DNA from: Ruminococcus sp.
Lineage (GTDB): Bacteria; Bacillota; Clostridia; Lachnospirales; Lachnospiraceae
Reading direction: 5' to 3'
Assembly (NCBI GenBank): GCA_020024635.1
Contig: JAHHTL010000029.1
Location: 1 to 28,139 of the forward strand
DNA: 28,139 nt
The translations under genes and the position numbers were made by a program. The first letter of the stretch is position 1; the number at the start of each line of letters is the position of its first letter. Positions 15,028 through 23,925 of this stretch are shown here, in pieces. The notes beneath the pieces were generated by a model. That model was not told the origin of the DNA. It saw nothing but the letters and a program-made list of their open reading frames with translations, and searched no databases.

Positions 15028-16044
15028 TTAAATTTCTTCTGTTTCTCCACTTGACTCGATACGTTCTTTAATCTTCACTGCCATATTTTTATTATAAACT
15101 CCTAACTGACCTTTGAACCATTGTTGTCCTTCAATGTGTACGGCCACGTCTGAGCCTTGTGGTTTATTCAAATCAATGACATCTCCTACATGGAGATTGT
15201 AGATATCACTTAAATTCATGTTTGCAACACACAGCTCTGCTTTTACATCCATGGTTGCCTCTTTTATACTTTCTAGTAGTTCCAAACGATTATCTCGCCG
15301 TGAAAATTGATTGGATTTATCCGCAAGATGTTTTGTTTTTTCTATAATGTCAAATATATTGCCAAGGAGTGTACTTGGAATGCATATATTCATAATTCCA
15401 CTGACATCTCCAAAGGTAATTTTCATCATCACAATTACAACCGTCTCATCTACTGTTATCCCCTGAAACATACTTGGGTTTTCTTCAATTCGATTGAATT
15501 TCGTTTTAAATTTTATGTAAGATGCCCACACATCCGAAGTAATTCCCGTTAAATGCTTCATAATTTTTTCGTATAAAGCAAGTTCTATTTCGGTGTAAGT
15601 ATACGCCATATCTATAGACGTATCAATCTCACTTCCACCAAGCATACGGTCCATCATCGCTCCCATTAAAACAGGTGCAATATGGAAAAGTATTGGTGGA
15701 TTCTTTGACTCATCTTGTAATTCCACATCAACCAGTGTAATGATGTCTAATTCATTGAGTGCGTTTCCAAATTCATAATATCGTTCTTCTTCCACCCCGA
15801 CGACTTCTACTTCACTTGTCATACGAAAGAGACCGTTGATCATCGACGATGCGATTCTTGCATAGTTATCGTAAATGCTGTTCAACATTTTTAACTTGTC
15901 TTTCGTATATTTCTTAGGACTGTAAAAATCGTACTTTCGATATTGGGGTTTTTCATGCTTTTCTTCTTGAAGCTCTTTTACATCTGTATTTTGCATAGAA
16001 TTTAAAAGTGCATCAATCTGACTTTGCGAAAGTACCTCTGCCAT
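15028..16044 (-). CDS. fliM: Flagellar motor switch protein FliM
   Basis: FliM is the C-ring subunit that binds CheY-P through an N-terminal peptide, here LSQSQIDALLNSM (about 5-17). The middle domain is CheC-like without catalytic residues (SPKKYTKDKLKMLNSIYDNYARI, APVLMGAMMDRMLGG). The C-terminal FliN-like domain ends with HIEGQQWFKGQLGVYNKNMAVKI. At 338 residues it has the usual length. It follows motB by 15 bases, where fliL would be expected. Confidence 0.97.
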   Translation of the reverse strand: MAEVLSQSQIDALLNSMQNTDVKELQEEKHEKPQYRKYDFYSPKKYTKDKLKMLNSIYDNYARIASSMINGLFRMTSEVEVVGVEEERYYEFGNALNELDIITLVDVELQDESKNPPILFHIAPVLMGAMMDRMLGGSEIDTSIDMAYTYTEIELALYEKIMKHLTGITSDVWASYIKFKTKFNRIEENPSMFQGITVDETVVIVMMKITFGDVSGIMNICIPSTLLGNIFDIIEKTKHLADKSNQFSRRDNRLELLESIKEATMDVKAELCVANMNLSDIYNLHVGDVIDLNKPQGSDVAVHIEGQQWFKGQLGVYNKNMAVKIKERIESSGETEEI

Positions 16045-16059
16045 CTTTTTCTCCTACCT

Positions 16060-16815
16060 TTATCGATCTACCTCACTATAATATTCATCCAACTTCATTT
16101 CTTCTGCTCCCACCTTTTTGATTAGAATCTCAACCCGTCGATTTCTGCTTCTACTTTCGGGAGTCTCAAAGGAATCAATGGGATGAAACTGACCATATCC
16201 CATAGAAACTATCTTACTAGGCTCAATCGCCACTCTGTCTTGAATGTATGCGGCTACATAAGCGGATCGTTCCGCTGAAAGCAAACGATCTCCTGTGGTA
16301 TTGTTTTGCTTGTCTCGTACCGCTTGGGTTGTATGTCCTAGGATTTGCATCTCTTGTATAATATCTTCTGTTCCGGAAAGCGCATTGATAAATTGATCCA
16401 GAACCTCATATCCTTGTTTTTTGATTATCGAACTGTCGCCATCGAAGAATACTTGATCTCGAAAACGAATAAATGCGTAATTGTTCCCTTTGAATAACTC
16501 AATTTCATTTTGACATCCAGTTTTTTCTACTGCCTGTTTCAATCTTTCATATAATTCATTGAACTCATCTTCTGTTTCCGTTTTATCTACTCCACCTGGA
16601 ACAAAGTCGTCTCCTTTTCCATCTTTATCGGTAACAATCTGACTTAGTTCACCGGCATCCGGGTTAAAACTTTGTACAATCATTTTCCATTTTGCCTGAT
16701 CTACAGAAGAGATAGAATATAACAATACAAAAAAACATAGAAGTAAGGTGACCATATCACCATAGGTGTCCATCCAATTTCCACCTTCATCTGCCTTTTT
16801 ATTTCTCTTCTTCAT
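16060..16815 (-). CDS. motB: Flagellar stator protein MotB
   Basis: MotB anchors the stator to peptidoglycan and carries the ion-binding aspartate. The single membrane segment (about 20-40) starts with the ion-binding Asp20 in TYGDMVTLLLCFFVLLYS. The C-terminal OmpA-like domain has ILGHTTQ, LSAERSAYVAAYI, GYGQFHP and SRSRNRRVEILI. Length is 251 residues. The coupling ion (proton or sodium) cannot be decided from sequence by eye. It overlaps the motA ribosome region, 9 bases after motA. Confidence 0.96.
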   Translation of the reverse strand: MKKRNKKADEGGNWMDTYGDMVTLLLCFFVLLYSISSVDQAKWKMIVQSFNPDAGELSQIVTDKDGKGDDFVPGGVDKTETEDEFNELYERLKQAVEKTGCQNEIELFKGNNYAFIRFRDQVFFDGDSSIIKKQGYEVLDQFINALSGTEDIIQEMQILGHTTQAVRDKQNNTTGDRLLSAERSAYVAAYIQDRVAIEPSKIVSMGYGQFHPIDSFETPESRSRNRRVEILIKKVGAEEMKLDEYYSEVDR

Positions 16816-16824
16816 ATTCTCTCC

Positions 16825-17652
16825 TTATTTTTTCTTCTTTTCCTTCTTAGCCTTCTTTGGTTGTCCTTCTCCTCCTTCATCCAAAAGTTTTAAGCGTTCT
16901 TTTGTAGAAAGATATGTAACCAGTTTTTCTTTCAAGAACTTCGGATTATCTCCTGCCTGCATTGCAAGGATTCCCTCTATCATAATCTGTTTATAAACAA
17001 TTTCTTCGTTGTTTCTTATGGTAAGTTTCTTAGCCATCGGCGAGAAAATCAATTGTGCCAAAATACATCCGTAAAACGTTGTGATCAATGCAACTCCCAT
17101 ATCTTTTCCGATGGTACTAGATCCTCCTGCCGACGGATCCATATTCATAAGCATCTTTACCAAACCAACTAAAGTACCTATCATACCAAAACCAGGGGCA
17201 AAGGCGGAAGCTTTTTCATAAACACTGATCATATTTTCATGACGCTCTGCGGTCGTTTCCATTTCATTTTCAAGAAGCTTTCGCACTTCTTCCGGCTCTG
17301 TGGCATCAACAATCATCATAATCCCCTGTTTGAAAAATGGATCGTTTAAACCCTGTGCTTTTTCTTCCAACGCCAAAAGCCCTTCTTTTCTGGCTATTTG
17401 TGCCATCTCTACAAGAGTATCAATTAATTTTTTCGTATCGTATCTTTTTCCTTGCATCATGACGGAAAAATGCTTTACGGTTTCTTTTAAGATACTCATT
17501 GGGAAACTGGCTACAACCGCAGCTAACGTTCCTCCTATTACGATGAATATACTGTTTGTATCGATAAAGCTACCGACATCTCCTACTCCTATTCCCCCTA
17601 TGAGAATCAGAAGTAATCCACCTACAATACCAATCACGGTCGTCAAGTCCAT
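16825..17652 (-). CDS. motA: Flagellar stator protein MotA
   Basis: MotA is a four-segment membrane protein whose cytoplasmic loop pushes on FliG. It contains IGGTLAAVVASFP (membrane segment 2), a cytoplasmic loop with ARKEGLLALE and then FAPGFGMIGTLVGLVKML (segment 3). Length is 275 residues. The C-terminus is a lysine-rich tail (KKAKKEKKKK). GGAGG lies 7 bases before the ATG. The motAB pair lies inside the operon, as in other Clostridia, instead of being a separate unit as in Bacillus. Confidence 0.97.
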   Translation of the reverse strand: MDLTTVIGIVGGLLLILIGGIGVGDVGSFIDTNSIFIVIGGTLAAVVASFPMSILKETVKHFSVMMQGKRYDTKKLIDTLVEMAQIARKEGLLALEEKAQGLNDPFFKQGIMMIVDATEPEEVRKLLENEMETTAERHENMISVYEKASAFAPGFGMIGTLVGLVKMLMNMDPSAGGSSTIGKDMGVALITTFYGCILAQLIFSPMAKKLTIRNNEEIVYKQIMIEGILAMQAGDNPKFLKEKLVTYLSTKERLKLLDEGGEGQPKKAKKEKKKK

Positions 17653-17713
17653 CTTGATTCCTCCATTCCTTACAAGTCTCTCTCTTTCTACTTCTGTATC
17701 CTTATATTTTCAT

Positions 17714-17908
17714 CTATTTATTTGAATAAATCAACACTTTGCTGTTATATTCTATTGTTTTCTCTATTATTTCTTCAATTGATTCTCGAACAATATGAAA
17801 TTTGCCATTCATCATCACAATCTTTGTCTCTGGAATTGATTCCACAAATTCAATCTGGTTACTATTAATCACAACTTCTTTATCATTAAACTTTGTAAGT
17901 GTAATCAT
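17714..17908 (-). CDS. flbD: FlbD/SwrD family small flagellar protein
   Basis: This 64-residue protein beginning MITLTKFNDKEVVINSNQIEFVE, with IVMMNGKFHIVRESIEEI, matches the FlbD (SwrD) family found after flgE in Firmicutes. SwrD of Bacillus raises motor torque. I chose the ATG at 17908, with GGAGAG 7 bases upstream; a GTG two codons earlier is possible. An inverted repeat precedes it. Confidence 0.93.
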   Translation of the reverse strand: MITLTKFNDKEVVINSNQIEFVESIPETKIVMMNGKFHIVRESIEEIIEKTIEYNSKVLIYSNK

Positions 17909-17929
17909 ATTCACACTCTCCTTTTTTGT

Positions 17930-17952
17930 GGGGATGCAACCGTGGCATCCCC
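17930..17952 (-). promoter_or_regulatory. Perfect 8-bp stem-loop between flgE and flbD
   Basis: GGGGATGC (17930-17937) and GCATCCCC (17945-17952) form a perfect GC-rich stem with a 7-base loop. On the transcribed (minus) side it is followed by ACAAAAAAGGAG and not by a T run, so it is not a standard terminator for this operon. It may stabilise or separate the flgE part of the message, or affect flbD translation, whose ribosome site begins about 12 bases downstream. Confidence 0.6.
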
Positions 17953-17971
17953 TTCTCTACTTCCGAAACTT

Positions 17972-19234
17972 TTATCGTTTCATGTTAACAAGTTCTTCTA
18001 ACATTTGATCAGTTACTGTAATAATTTTTGAGTTTGCTTGATATCCTCTCTGTGTTGTAATCATCTGAGAAAATTCATTTGCAAGGTCTACGTTTGCCAT
18101 TTCCAGACAACCGCCTTTGATCACTCCGGCTGGTCCTCCATTTGGTTTTAATGCGGAAACCGTTCCTGCATTTGGTCCGATAGAGTAATAATATCCGTCT
18201 GTTTTCTCCAAACCATTTAAGTTTTCTACTGTAATCAGAGCAAGCTGTCCAATGGCAATAGAACGACTCTTATTATCTACACCCATGATGGTTCCATCTT
18301 CGTTGATCTTGTAACTTTGAATTTCATATGGACGTCCTGTATCTGGATCCACCGGAATTTTAATTGCGGAAAGTTCCTCTGAATATTTCGCCGGTACTCC
18401 AGGCACACGGTCGCTTCCCTGACTGATGATCTCTGCAGTAATTCCGGTTCCCCATTTGTCTGGTGTTATAATATCCGCATTATTTGGTTTGTCATCTCCA
18501 CCTTTTTTTGCAACAAATTTAAGGTTTACTGTTTTCTTTACAGCATCATAGTCTGTAAGACTGATATTGTAGTTTTCAAATGCACCACCTTTTTTGGTTA
18601 CTTGGGCAATCCATTCTTGTACTCTGTCTTTTAATTCTCCCTTGGATGTCAGTTCGATTTTTACTCCACCAATGGTAATCGTATTTGGATTTGAAGCCTC
18701 ATCCAGCGTAACCTCTGCTCCATTCACATGATATTCGCCGTTTGTGGCTGGCTTTTCCGGAATACCTGTTCCATCTTCCAACGCATATCCATATACATAA
18801 TTTGCCTGATCATCTACCAGATAACCATTTCCATCTACACGGAAAATACCAATACGGGAAAGACTAAGTCCTGAGTCTGAAACATTTGTAAATGTACCAT
18901 TTACCATGCTTCCAACAAGGAAAAATCCTGTACCATCAATCATACAATCCAGATTGTTTCCAGATGGAGCCATCGGTCCTTGGGCAAAGGATGCCTGAAT
19001 GGAACCCGCGCCAACACCGTATCCAACCTGAGAAGCATTTTTACCACCGTTTCCACCTGCAAGATCGTTACCTGCTGCTCCTGCGATAGAAGTCGTATAC
19101 ATAGAATCTGTAAAGTTAAAGCTAGAAGATTTAAATCCCCATGTGTTTACATTGGCAATATTGTTACCAATTACATCCAGTTTTGACTGATGTGTACGAA
19201 GTCCTGAAACTCCTGCGATCATTGATCTGACCAT
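17972..19234 (-). CDS. flgE: Flagellar hook protein FlgE
   Basis: FlgE is the hook subunit, 420 residues. It begins with MVRSMIAGVSGLRTHQSKLD, followed by VIGNNIANVNTWGFKS. It contains CMIDGTGFFLV, a variable D2 insertion (about 180-300) and the D1 strand QLALITVENLNGLEK, and ends with LEMANVDLANEFSQMITTQRGYQANSKIITVTDQML. I chose the ATG at 19234, with GAGAGGG upstream; the reading frame stays open further upstream to 19333 but that part overlaps the preceding gene and has no site. Confidence 0.96.
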   Translation of the reverse strand: MVRSMIAGVSGLRTHQSKLDVIGNNIANVNTWGFKSSSFNFTDSMYTTSIAGAAGNDLAGGNGGKNASQVGYGVGAGSIQASFAQGPMAPSGNNLDCMIDGTGFFLVGSMVNGTFTNVSDSGLSLSRIGIFRVDGNGYLVDDQANYVYGYALEDGTGIPEKPATNGEYHVNGAEVTLDEASNPNTITIGGVKIELTSKGELKDRVQEWIAQVTKKGGAFENYNISLTDYDAVKKTVNLKFVAKKGGDDKPNNADIITPDKWGTGITAEIISQGSDRVPGVPAKYSEELSAIKIPVDPDTGRPYEIQSYKINEDGTIMGVDNKSRSIAIGQLALITVENLNGLEKTDGYYYSIGPNAGTVSALKPNGGPAGVIKGGCLEMANVDLANEFSQMITTQRGYQANSKIITVTDQMLEELVNMKR

Positions 19235-19316
19235 TTTAATTCCCTCTCTTTTCTTTTGTTTTACTGTTTTGATTCTGACAAGTCGTGCCAGATTCGAAGC
19301 CTCCAAAATGGTCCGG

Positions 19317-19685
19317 CTACATAAAAACAGCACTGTCTATGTTTGTAAATATGTTATCTTTCATTTCATGTTCCGTCATCGTTGTTACCACAATGTTGTG
19401 GGGAACATTTACAATAAACGCTCCGTTCTTCCCTATGATAACAGCATCTTTTGCACCTTTTTGCCGCACTTTTTCTATTGCTGTATTTAGGTTTTTCATT
19501 GTTTCATCATTTAGAAGAATTCCTCGTTCCTGCACTCTTTGGGATGCATGCTTAGAAAACTGAACTCCTTGCTCTTTTCTACTCTCTCTCTCCAGTAAAG
19601 CCTGAAAAGACGCTGCTTGTTTCTCTTGAAGTTTCCCCCTTTGTAGGTCTAAGGAATATCCATCTGTAATTCTTTTAATTTCCAA
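19317..19685 (-). CDS. TIGR02530-type flagellar operon protein
   Basis: This 122-residue protein carries VQFSKHASQRVQERGI, a helical middle, then DAVIIGKNGAFIVNVPHNIVVTTM and KDNIFTNIDSAVFM. This pattern is that of a small family found between flgD and flgE in Firmicutes flagellar operons; its exact job is not established, and a hook-assembly role is inferred from position. The start is TTG (19685) with AAGGAGG 9 bases upstream and no ATG nearby. Confidence 0.85.
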   Translation of the reverse strand: MEIKRITDGYSLDLQRGKLQEKQAASFQALLERESRKEQGVQFSKHASQRVQERGILLNDETMKNLNTAIEKVRQKGAKDAVIIGKNGAFIVNVPHNIVVTTMTEHEMKDNIFTNIDSAVFM

Positions 19686-19718
19686 CAGGCCTAACCTCCT
19701 TCTCCGGCTGCAAATGCA

Positions 19719-20222
19719 CTATTCCGTTTTTGGGGGAGCTTGTGTCTCACCATCCTCTTTTTTCGGAACTTGTCCAACACTCATGATCTGTGACAGACTG
19801 TAGCGTTTGTCGTCTATGTAGATGTATTGTCCACCTGTAAGATCGACTCCTGTAACAACACCCTTTTTCTCACCCACTACTTTTCCGGAAGGATCAACTT
19901 CTGCTACTGTTACTTCTTTTCCGAGCAATCCGGTAGAATACGTCGTAAGCGTTACCTGTGCAAGATTGTTGGTTACAACAGCAAAATTAGAAACGGCATT
20001 GGAAACGGCTGTCATGGCATTCATCGTTGCCATCTGTGTCATTTGTCCCATCATCTCACTATTGCTCATAGGATTTGACATGTCTTGATATTGCAACTGT
20101 GCTGCCATCAATTTCCAAAAATCATCCATCGTCATTTCACTATTATTTGGAACTGCTGTCGTCTGTGTATGTAGTAAATCATTATACATGTTACTATTTC
20201 CATTGACTTTGTCGATTGGCAT
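19719..20222 (-). CDS. flgD: Hook-capping (scaffold) protein FlgD
   Basis: FlgD caps the growing hook. The 167-residue protein has the conserved TMDDFWKLMAAQLQYQDMSNPMSNSEMMGQMTQMATMNAM core (about 33-73), followed by LLGKEVTV and a short C-terminal domain (GVVTGVDLTGGQYIYIDDKRYSLSQIMSV). It lacks the larger C-terminal domain of enteric FlgD, as usual in Firmicutes. I chose the ATG at 20222 with GAGGAG 5 bases upstream; the longer TTG-type extension to 20258 overlaps fliK. Confidence 0.95.
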   Translation of the reverse strand: MPIDKVNGNSNMYNDLLHTQTTAVPNNSEMTMDDFWKLMAAQLQYQDMSNPMSNSEMMGQMTQMATMNAMTAVSNAVSNFAVVTNNLAQVTLTTYSTGLLGKEVTVAEVDPSGKVVGEKKGVVTGVDLTGGQYIYIDDKRYSLSQIMSVGQVPKKEDGETQAPPKTE

Positions 20223-20241
20223 ATGTACTCCTCTCTGCGTA

Positions 20242-21333
20242 TTACACTTGAAGTCCAAGTCTTAGCTCTTGTAAAAAGCGATGACTTCCAACTTGTGCTT
20301 CCCGCTTTCTTTTTTCTTTTTGTCTTTCCCATTCAGATTCTCTGCCGGCATCACTGTTTCCCTGGTCTTGCTGCGCAAATGTCTCTGCTTTTTTTTCATC
20401 CACAAAAACCGTCATATCTTCTTGTAAATTTCTTTGAACAACGCTTCGAATATCTTCCACGTGATTCTTTACAAGTTCCAATGTTTTTGGTTCTGTACAA
20501 ACAATTGAAATCAAAGCTTCTCCATTCCTATACTCCAGCTTTACTGCCATTTTTCCAAGATTTTCAGGTTCAATTTGAATTTCAAATTCTTGAATTCCTT
20601 TGGTTGCATGCTCTACAATCTTTGTTGCCAGATTCTGTGGAATCTCTTCTTTGGAAGTTACCTTCATTGTCTCATGAAATGTGGTCGGATGAAATTCCTT
20701 TTTTTGCACCACCTGCTGCTGTGACAAGAATACACTCTCCTGCTGCCCTGCCACGCCTTCCATCGGTTGCATGGTTGGAAGTTCTTCTCGTTGTGTTGGC
20801 TCTAAGATAGACACTGTCTCTTTGGACGGTTGCATCTGTCCCACACTCTCTTTAAACTGTTCTGGCATTGTGTTTTCTTCCTTTGAAGGTTTCTCTTCTT
20901 TTGGAAGCGTTTCCATTTTAGGCATCTGCTGCGGTTCGTTTTGTATTTTGGTTTCCAGAACCTGTACATCCTGCGGTTGTTTGATTTTACTTTGTACTTC
21001 CTTGGCCATCTGTACGTTGATCACATCATTTGCCAAAATCAACTCCCCTGACACCATTTCATCTTTTGGCTGCGCCATCTGTTGTGGTACATCCTCGATT
21101 TTAACATTTTCTAAAATCTGCATCCCTGACAGCAAAACAGCGGCCAAATGCTCCTGTTCTTTTGTGGTTCCCGTCTGTTCTCCTTTTTCTAACAATAAGT
21201 CATTAAAACTAGGAGAATCAACTGTGAAGTCCTGCTCTTTGTTTGCTGTTTGATCTTCGGAACCTTTTACCTTAGTTTTCATCGGAACATTCGCTGCATA
21301 GTTGGCAAGATCTGCCATATGAAACTGATCCAT
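20242..21333 (-). CDS. fliK: Flagellar hook-length control protein FliK
   Basis: FliK is an exported molecular ruler that switches FlhB specificity. The first 220 residues are low-complexity and rich in Gln, Glu, Lys and Pro, as in other FliK rulers. The C-terminal switch domain (about 230-330) has FEIQIEPENLGKMAVKLEYRNGEALISIV followed by LELVKNHVEDIRSVVQRNL. Length is 363 residues. AGGAGAGG lies just before the ATG. Its place between fliJ and flgD is standard. Confidence 0.92.
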   Translation of the reverse strand: MDQFHMADLANYAANVPMKTKVKGSEDQTANKEQDFTVDSPSFNDLLLEKGEQTGTTKEQEHLAAVLLSGMQILENVKIEDVPQQMAQPKDEMVSGELILANDVINVQMAKEVQSKIKQPQDVQVLETKIQNEPQQMPKMETLPKEEKPSKEENTMPEQFKESVGQMQPSKETVSILEPTQREELPTMQPMEGVAGQQESVFLSQQQVVQKKEFHPTTFHETMKVTSKEEIPQNLATKIVEHATKGIQEFEIQIEPENLGKMAVKLEYRNGEALISIVCTEPKTLELVKNHVEDIRSVVQRNLQEDMTVFVDEKKAETFAQQDQGNSDAGRESEWERQKEKRKREAQVGSHRFLQELRLGLQV

Positions 21334-21385
21334 TGTCCTCTCCTCCTTTCTCTTAGGATATCTATAGTAATCTGTATATACAGGA

Positions 21386-21838
21386 TTACTCGTTTAATTT
21401 GGCAAAAGCACTTTGTGTACTTACAAACTCTTCTATCATTTGTTCGGTTTCTTTTTGCTCTTGTTTTCGGTATTCTTCTGCATGCTTTTCTTTTAACTTT
21501 TGAATCGAAGAACTCTCTTTTTTTGCCTCGACCACTTTTTCTCTTTGCGCTTCCTCCTTTTTTTTGAGTTGCGCAAATTCCTCTAATTTTATTTCAATCT
21601 GCTTTTGAACTCCTTGAAGAAAATTGTCATAGATGTACATATCTTGTGCACCCATACCGATTCTCTTTTTTTGATCAAATTCTCTGGCGCCTGAACGATA
21701 GGTCTGCTCTAATTGCTCGATTTCGTCTTCACATTTTCTAACTCTGACAAGAATCTTCATATGTTCCGCTTTTAATCCATCTAACACCTGCTCTTTATAA
21801 TTTAAAACGGTGTCCAGTGAAAAGGAAAATTTTTTCAT
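21386..21838 (-). CDS. fliJ: Flagellar export chaperone/stalk protein FliJ
   Basis: FliJ is a coiled-coil protein that links the FliI ATPase ring to FlhA. It begins MKKFSFSLDTVLNYKEQVLD (the usual FliJ start) and is almost all charged alpha helix (VRKCEDEIEQLEQTYR, then KLEEFAQLKKKEEAQREKVVEAKKE). Length is 150 residues. Its ATG overlaps the fliI stop by one base (TAATG), so the two are translationally coupled. Confidence 0.93.
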   Translation of the reverse strand: MKKFSFSLDTVLNYKEQVLDGLKAEHMKILVRVRKCEDEIEQLEQTYRSGAREFDQKKRIGMGAQDMYIYDNFLQGVQKQIEIKLEEFAQLKKKEEAQREKVVEAKKESSSIQKLKEKHAEEYRKQEQKETEQMIEEFVSTQSAFAKLNE

Positions 21839-23139
21839 TATCGTAGCACTTCTTTCATCATTTGAAAAATTTCATCTGCGTGGAAGCTTTCATCCACTTT
21901 CTGCATTAAGAAACGATTTACTTTATCAATCTTATCCACTGCATAGTCTAACTTAGGATTGGTACCGGCTTTGTACGCACCGATGGAAATCAAATCCTCA
22001 TTTTTTGCATAAATACTAAGAATATCTCGCATTTTTGAGGCGACTTCTTTGTGTTCCTCCGGAACGATATTTGCCATCAAACGGGAAATACTTGCATTCA
22101 CATCAATGGCCGGAAAATGATTTTCATTGGCAAGTTTTCTACTTAAGACAATATGCCCATCCAAAATACCTCTTACGGTATCGGCGATAGGTTCATTGGT
22201 ATCATCCCCTTCTACAAGAACTGTGTAAACTCCTGTAATAGAACCTTTTTCAAACTTTCCACTTCTCTCAAGCAATTTCGGAAACTCTGCATAAATCGAA
22301 GGGGTATATCCTCTTGCAATAGGTGGTTCTCCAATGGCTAACCCAATTTCTCTTTGTGCCATTGCAAATCGAGTTAGAGAGTCCATCATAAGCAGTACAT
22401 CTTTTCCCTGATCCCGAAAATACTCTGCAATTGTTGTGGCTACAAGAGGACATTTCATGCGGAGCATAGCCGGCTGATCTGACGTTGCAACAACGAGAAT
22501 ACTTCTTTTTAGTCCTTCCGGTCCTAAATCTTTCTCGATGAATTCTCGAACCTCTCTTCCACGCTCTCCTACAAGAGCGATCACATTGATATCGGTCTTT
22601 ACATTTCTTGCGATCATTCCAAGCAATGTACTTTTTCCAACACCACTTCCGGCAAAAATTCCAATACGTTGTCCTTTTCCAACTGTATTTAATCCATCAA
22701 TTGCCTTTACCCCAAACTCCAACGTCTCCGTAATCGGAGGTCTTTGTAATGGATTGGTGTAAGAATTTTCCACATAGTAGTGTCGTTGTGATTCAAATTT
22801 CCCCAAATCATCCATTGGTCTGCCCATGGCATCAATGACTCTTCCTCGTAAAAACTCGCCTACCGGTATTTTCAAACGTTTTTTTGTATTTCGCACAAAA
22901 CTTCCGGCGGCGACTCCATTCATATTGTCATAAGCCATAAGTTGTATTTTATCATTTTTAAATCCAACAACTTCTACGGGAATTTGTTCCTTTTTCTCTT
23001 CATTGTATATCATGGCAATATCGCCGATACTGGCTTTGTTACCAGAAGATTCAATGGACATCCCTACCACATTTTCAATTTTACCTATATAACTTACCGA
23101 TTCTGTATTTTGAATCAGTTCTGTAAGTTTCTTCAGCAT
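21838..23139 (-). CDS. fliI: Flagellar export ATPase FliI
   Basis: FliI is an F1-like ATPase that energises export with FliH and FliJ. It has Walker A at about residues 163-171 (AGSGVGKST), ALVGERGREVREFIEKDL, Walker B LLMMDSLTRFAMAQREIG and the family stretch PPIARGYTPSIYAEFPKLLER. The N-terminal beta domain includes LRGRVIDAMGRPMDDLG. Length is 433 residues from the ATG at 23139, which has AAGGGA at good distance; an ATG at 23145 (2 more residues) sits too close to that site. Confidence 0.96.
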   Translation of the reverse strand: MLKKLTELIQNTESVSYIGKIENVVGMSIESSGNKASIGDIAMIYNEEKKEQIPVEVVGFKNDKIQLMAYDNMNGVAAGSFVRNTKKRLKIPVGEFLRGRVIDAMGRPMDDLGKFESQRHYYVENSYTNPLQRPPITETLEFGVKAIDGLNTVGKGQRIGIFAGSGVGKSTLLGMIARNVKTDINVIALVGERGREVREFIEKDLGPEGLKRSILVVATSDQPAMLRMKCPLVATTIAEYFRDQGKDVLLMMDSLTRFAMAQREIGLAIGEPPIARGYTPSIYAEFPKLLERSGKFEKGSITGVYTVLVEGDDTNEPIADTVRGILDGHIVLSRKLANENHFPAIDVNASISRLMANIVPEEHKEVASKMRDILSIYAKNEDLISIGAYKAGTNPKLDYAVDKIDKVNRFLMQKVDESFHADEIFQMMKEVLR

Positions 23140-23163
23140 TGTCATTTCCCTTGATTCATAAAA

Positions 23164-23925
23164 TTATAATTTAGCATTGTTCAAAACGTCTTTGATATTT
23201 TCTAGCTGTGTACTTACACTTGCATCCACAATTTCATCCGGAAGCTCAATAATGCAACTTCCTTCTTCTCCATTGTTCATCATGATGACCTTTACATTCT
23301 CTGACAAATTCGACAAAGCTTCTAAGAACTTTGTATCTCCTTCCAGAGAAACCCCTGTGTTACATTTCGTTATGTAAATCTTTGCCCATTGACGTTTTTT
23401 CATTTTATCTGTAGCAGAAAGAATCATTCGCTTGATAATCTCTCCACTGGATTGAATACTTGTCTGAATAATCTTTTCCGCAATTACAAGCACAAGATTT
23501 TTCAAGTCATCAATGTACTTTTCCATAATATATTCTTTTTCTCTTGTAACACTTTGCACTACATCTGCAATATTTCTTTGCAGCTTGCGTAATTCTTCAT
23601 CCAAATATCTTCTCTGCTCTTGGTATGCCTCTTTGAAGCCGTCTTCTTCTCCTTTTTTTCTTCCCTCTTCATATGCATGCTCTCTTAGGAGTTCCGCTTC
23701 TTCTTTCGCATCCTTTAGAATCTGCTGTGCCGTTTGTTGTGCTTTGGCAATGATTTCTTCTTCTCTTTTTTCCGAGCGTATTTGCTCTTCTTCGACGCCG
23801 TCCTCTAGTTCTGTGTCTTCTTCCTCTTCTTCTTCCATTGGAACTGTAAAGTCAGAAAACAATTCACTAGCCTGCATCAGCCTGTCTTGATTGAAAACTT
23901 TTCTAATATTAGACAATGATTTCAT
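23164..23925 (-). CDS. fliH: Flagellar export ATPase regulator FliH
   Basis: FliH is the stalk/stator partner of FliI. Residues of an acidic run (MEEEEEEDTELEDGVEEE) are followed by a long charged coiled coil (AKAQQTAQQILKDAKEEAELL, then AYEEGRKKGEEDGFKEAYQEQ), typical of FliH. The C-terminal domain has VLVIAEKIIQTSI and INELPD-like IIELPDEIVDASVSTQLENI. The start ATG at 23925 follows an AAAGG-type site and overlaps the end of fliG by 17 bases; a TTG at 23943 with GGAG 9 bases upstream is an alternative. Confidence 0.9.
   Translation of the reverse strand: MKSLSNIRKVFNQDRLMQASELFSDFTVPMEEEEEEDTELEDGVEEEQIRSEKREEEIIAKAQQTAQQILKDAKEEAELLREHAYEEGRKKGEEDGFKEAYQEQRRYLDEELRKLQRNIADVVQSVTREKEYIMEKYIDDLKNLVLVIAEKIIQTSIQSSGEIIKRMILSATDKMKKRQWAKIYITKCNTGVSLEGDTKFLEALSNLSENVKVIMMNNGEEGSCIIELPDEIVDASVSTQLENIKDVLNNAKL

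Noticed and set aside
19235..19333. Longer flgE start or a frameshifted fusion with the upstream gene
   Set aside because: The frame is open, but the added 33 residues overlap the preceding gene's end, lack a ribosome site and are not hook-like. The ATG at 19234 has both the site and the conserved N-terminus.
20223..20810. 195-residue plus-strand frame opposite fliK
   Set aside because: It is antisense to the conserved FliK C-terminal domain, with no start signal and no domain.
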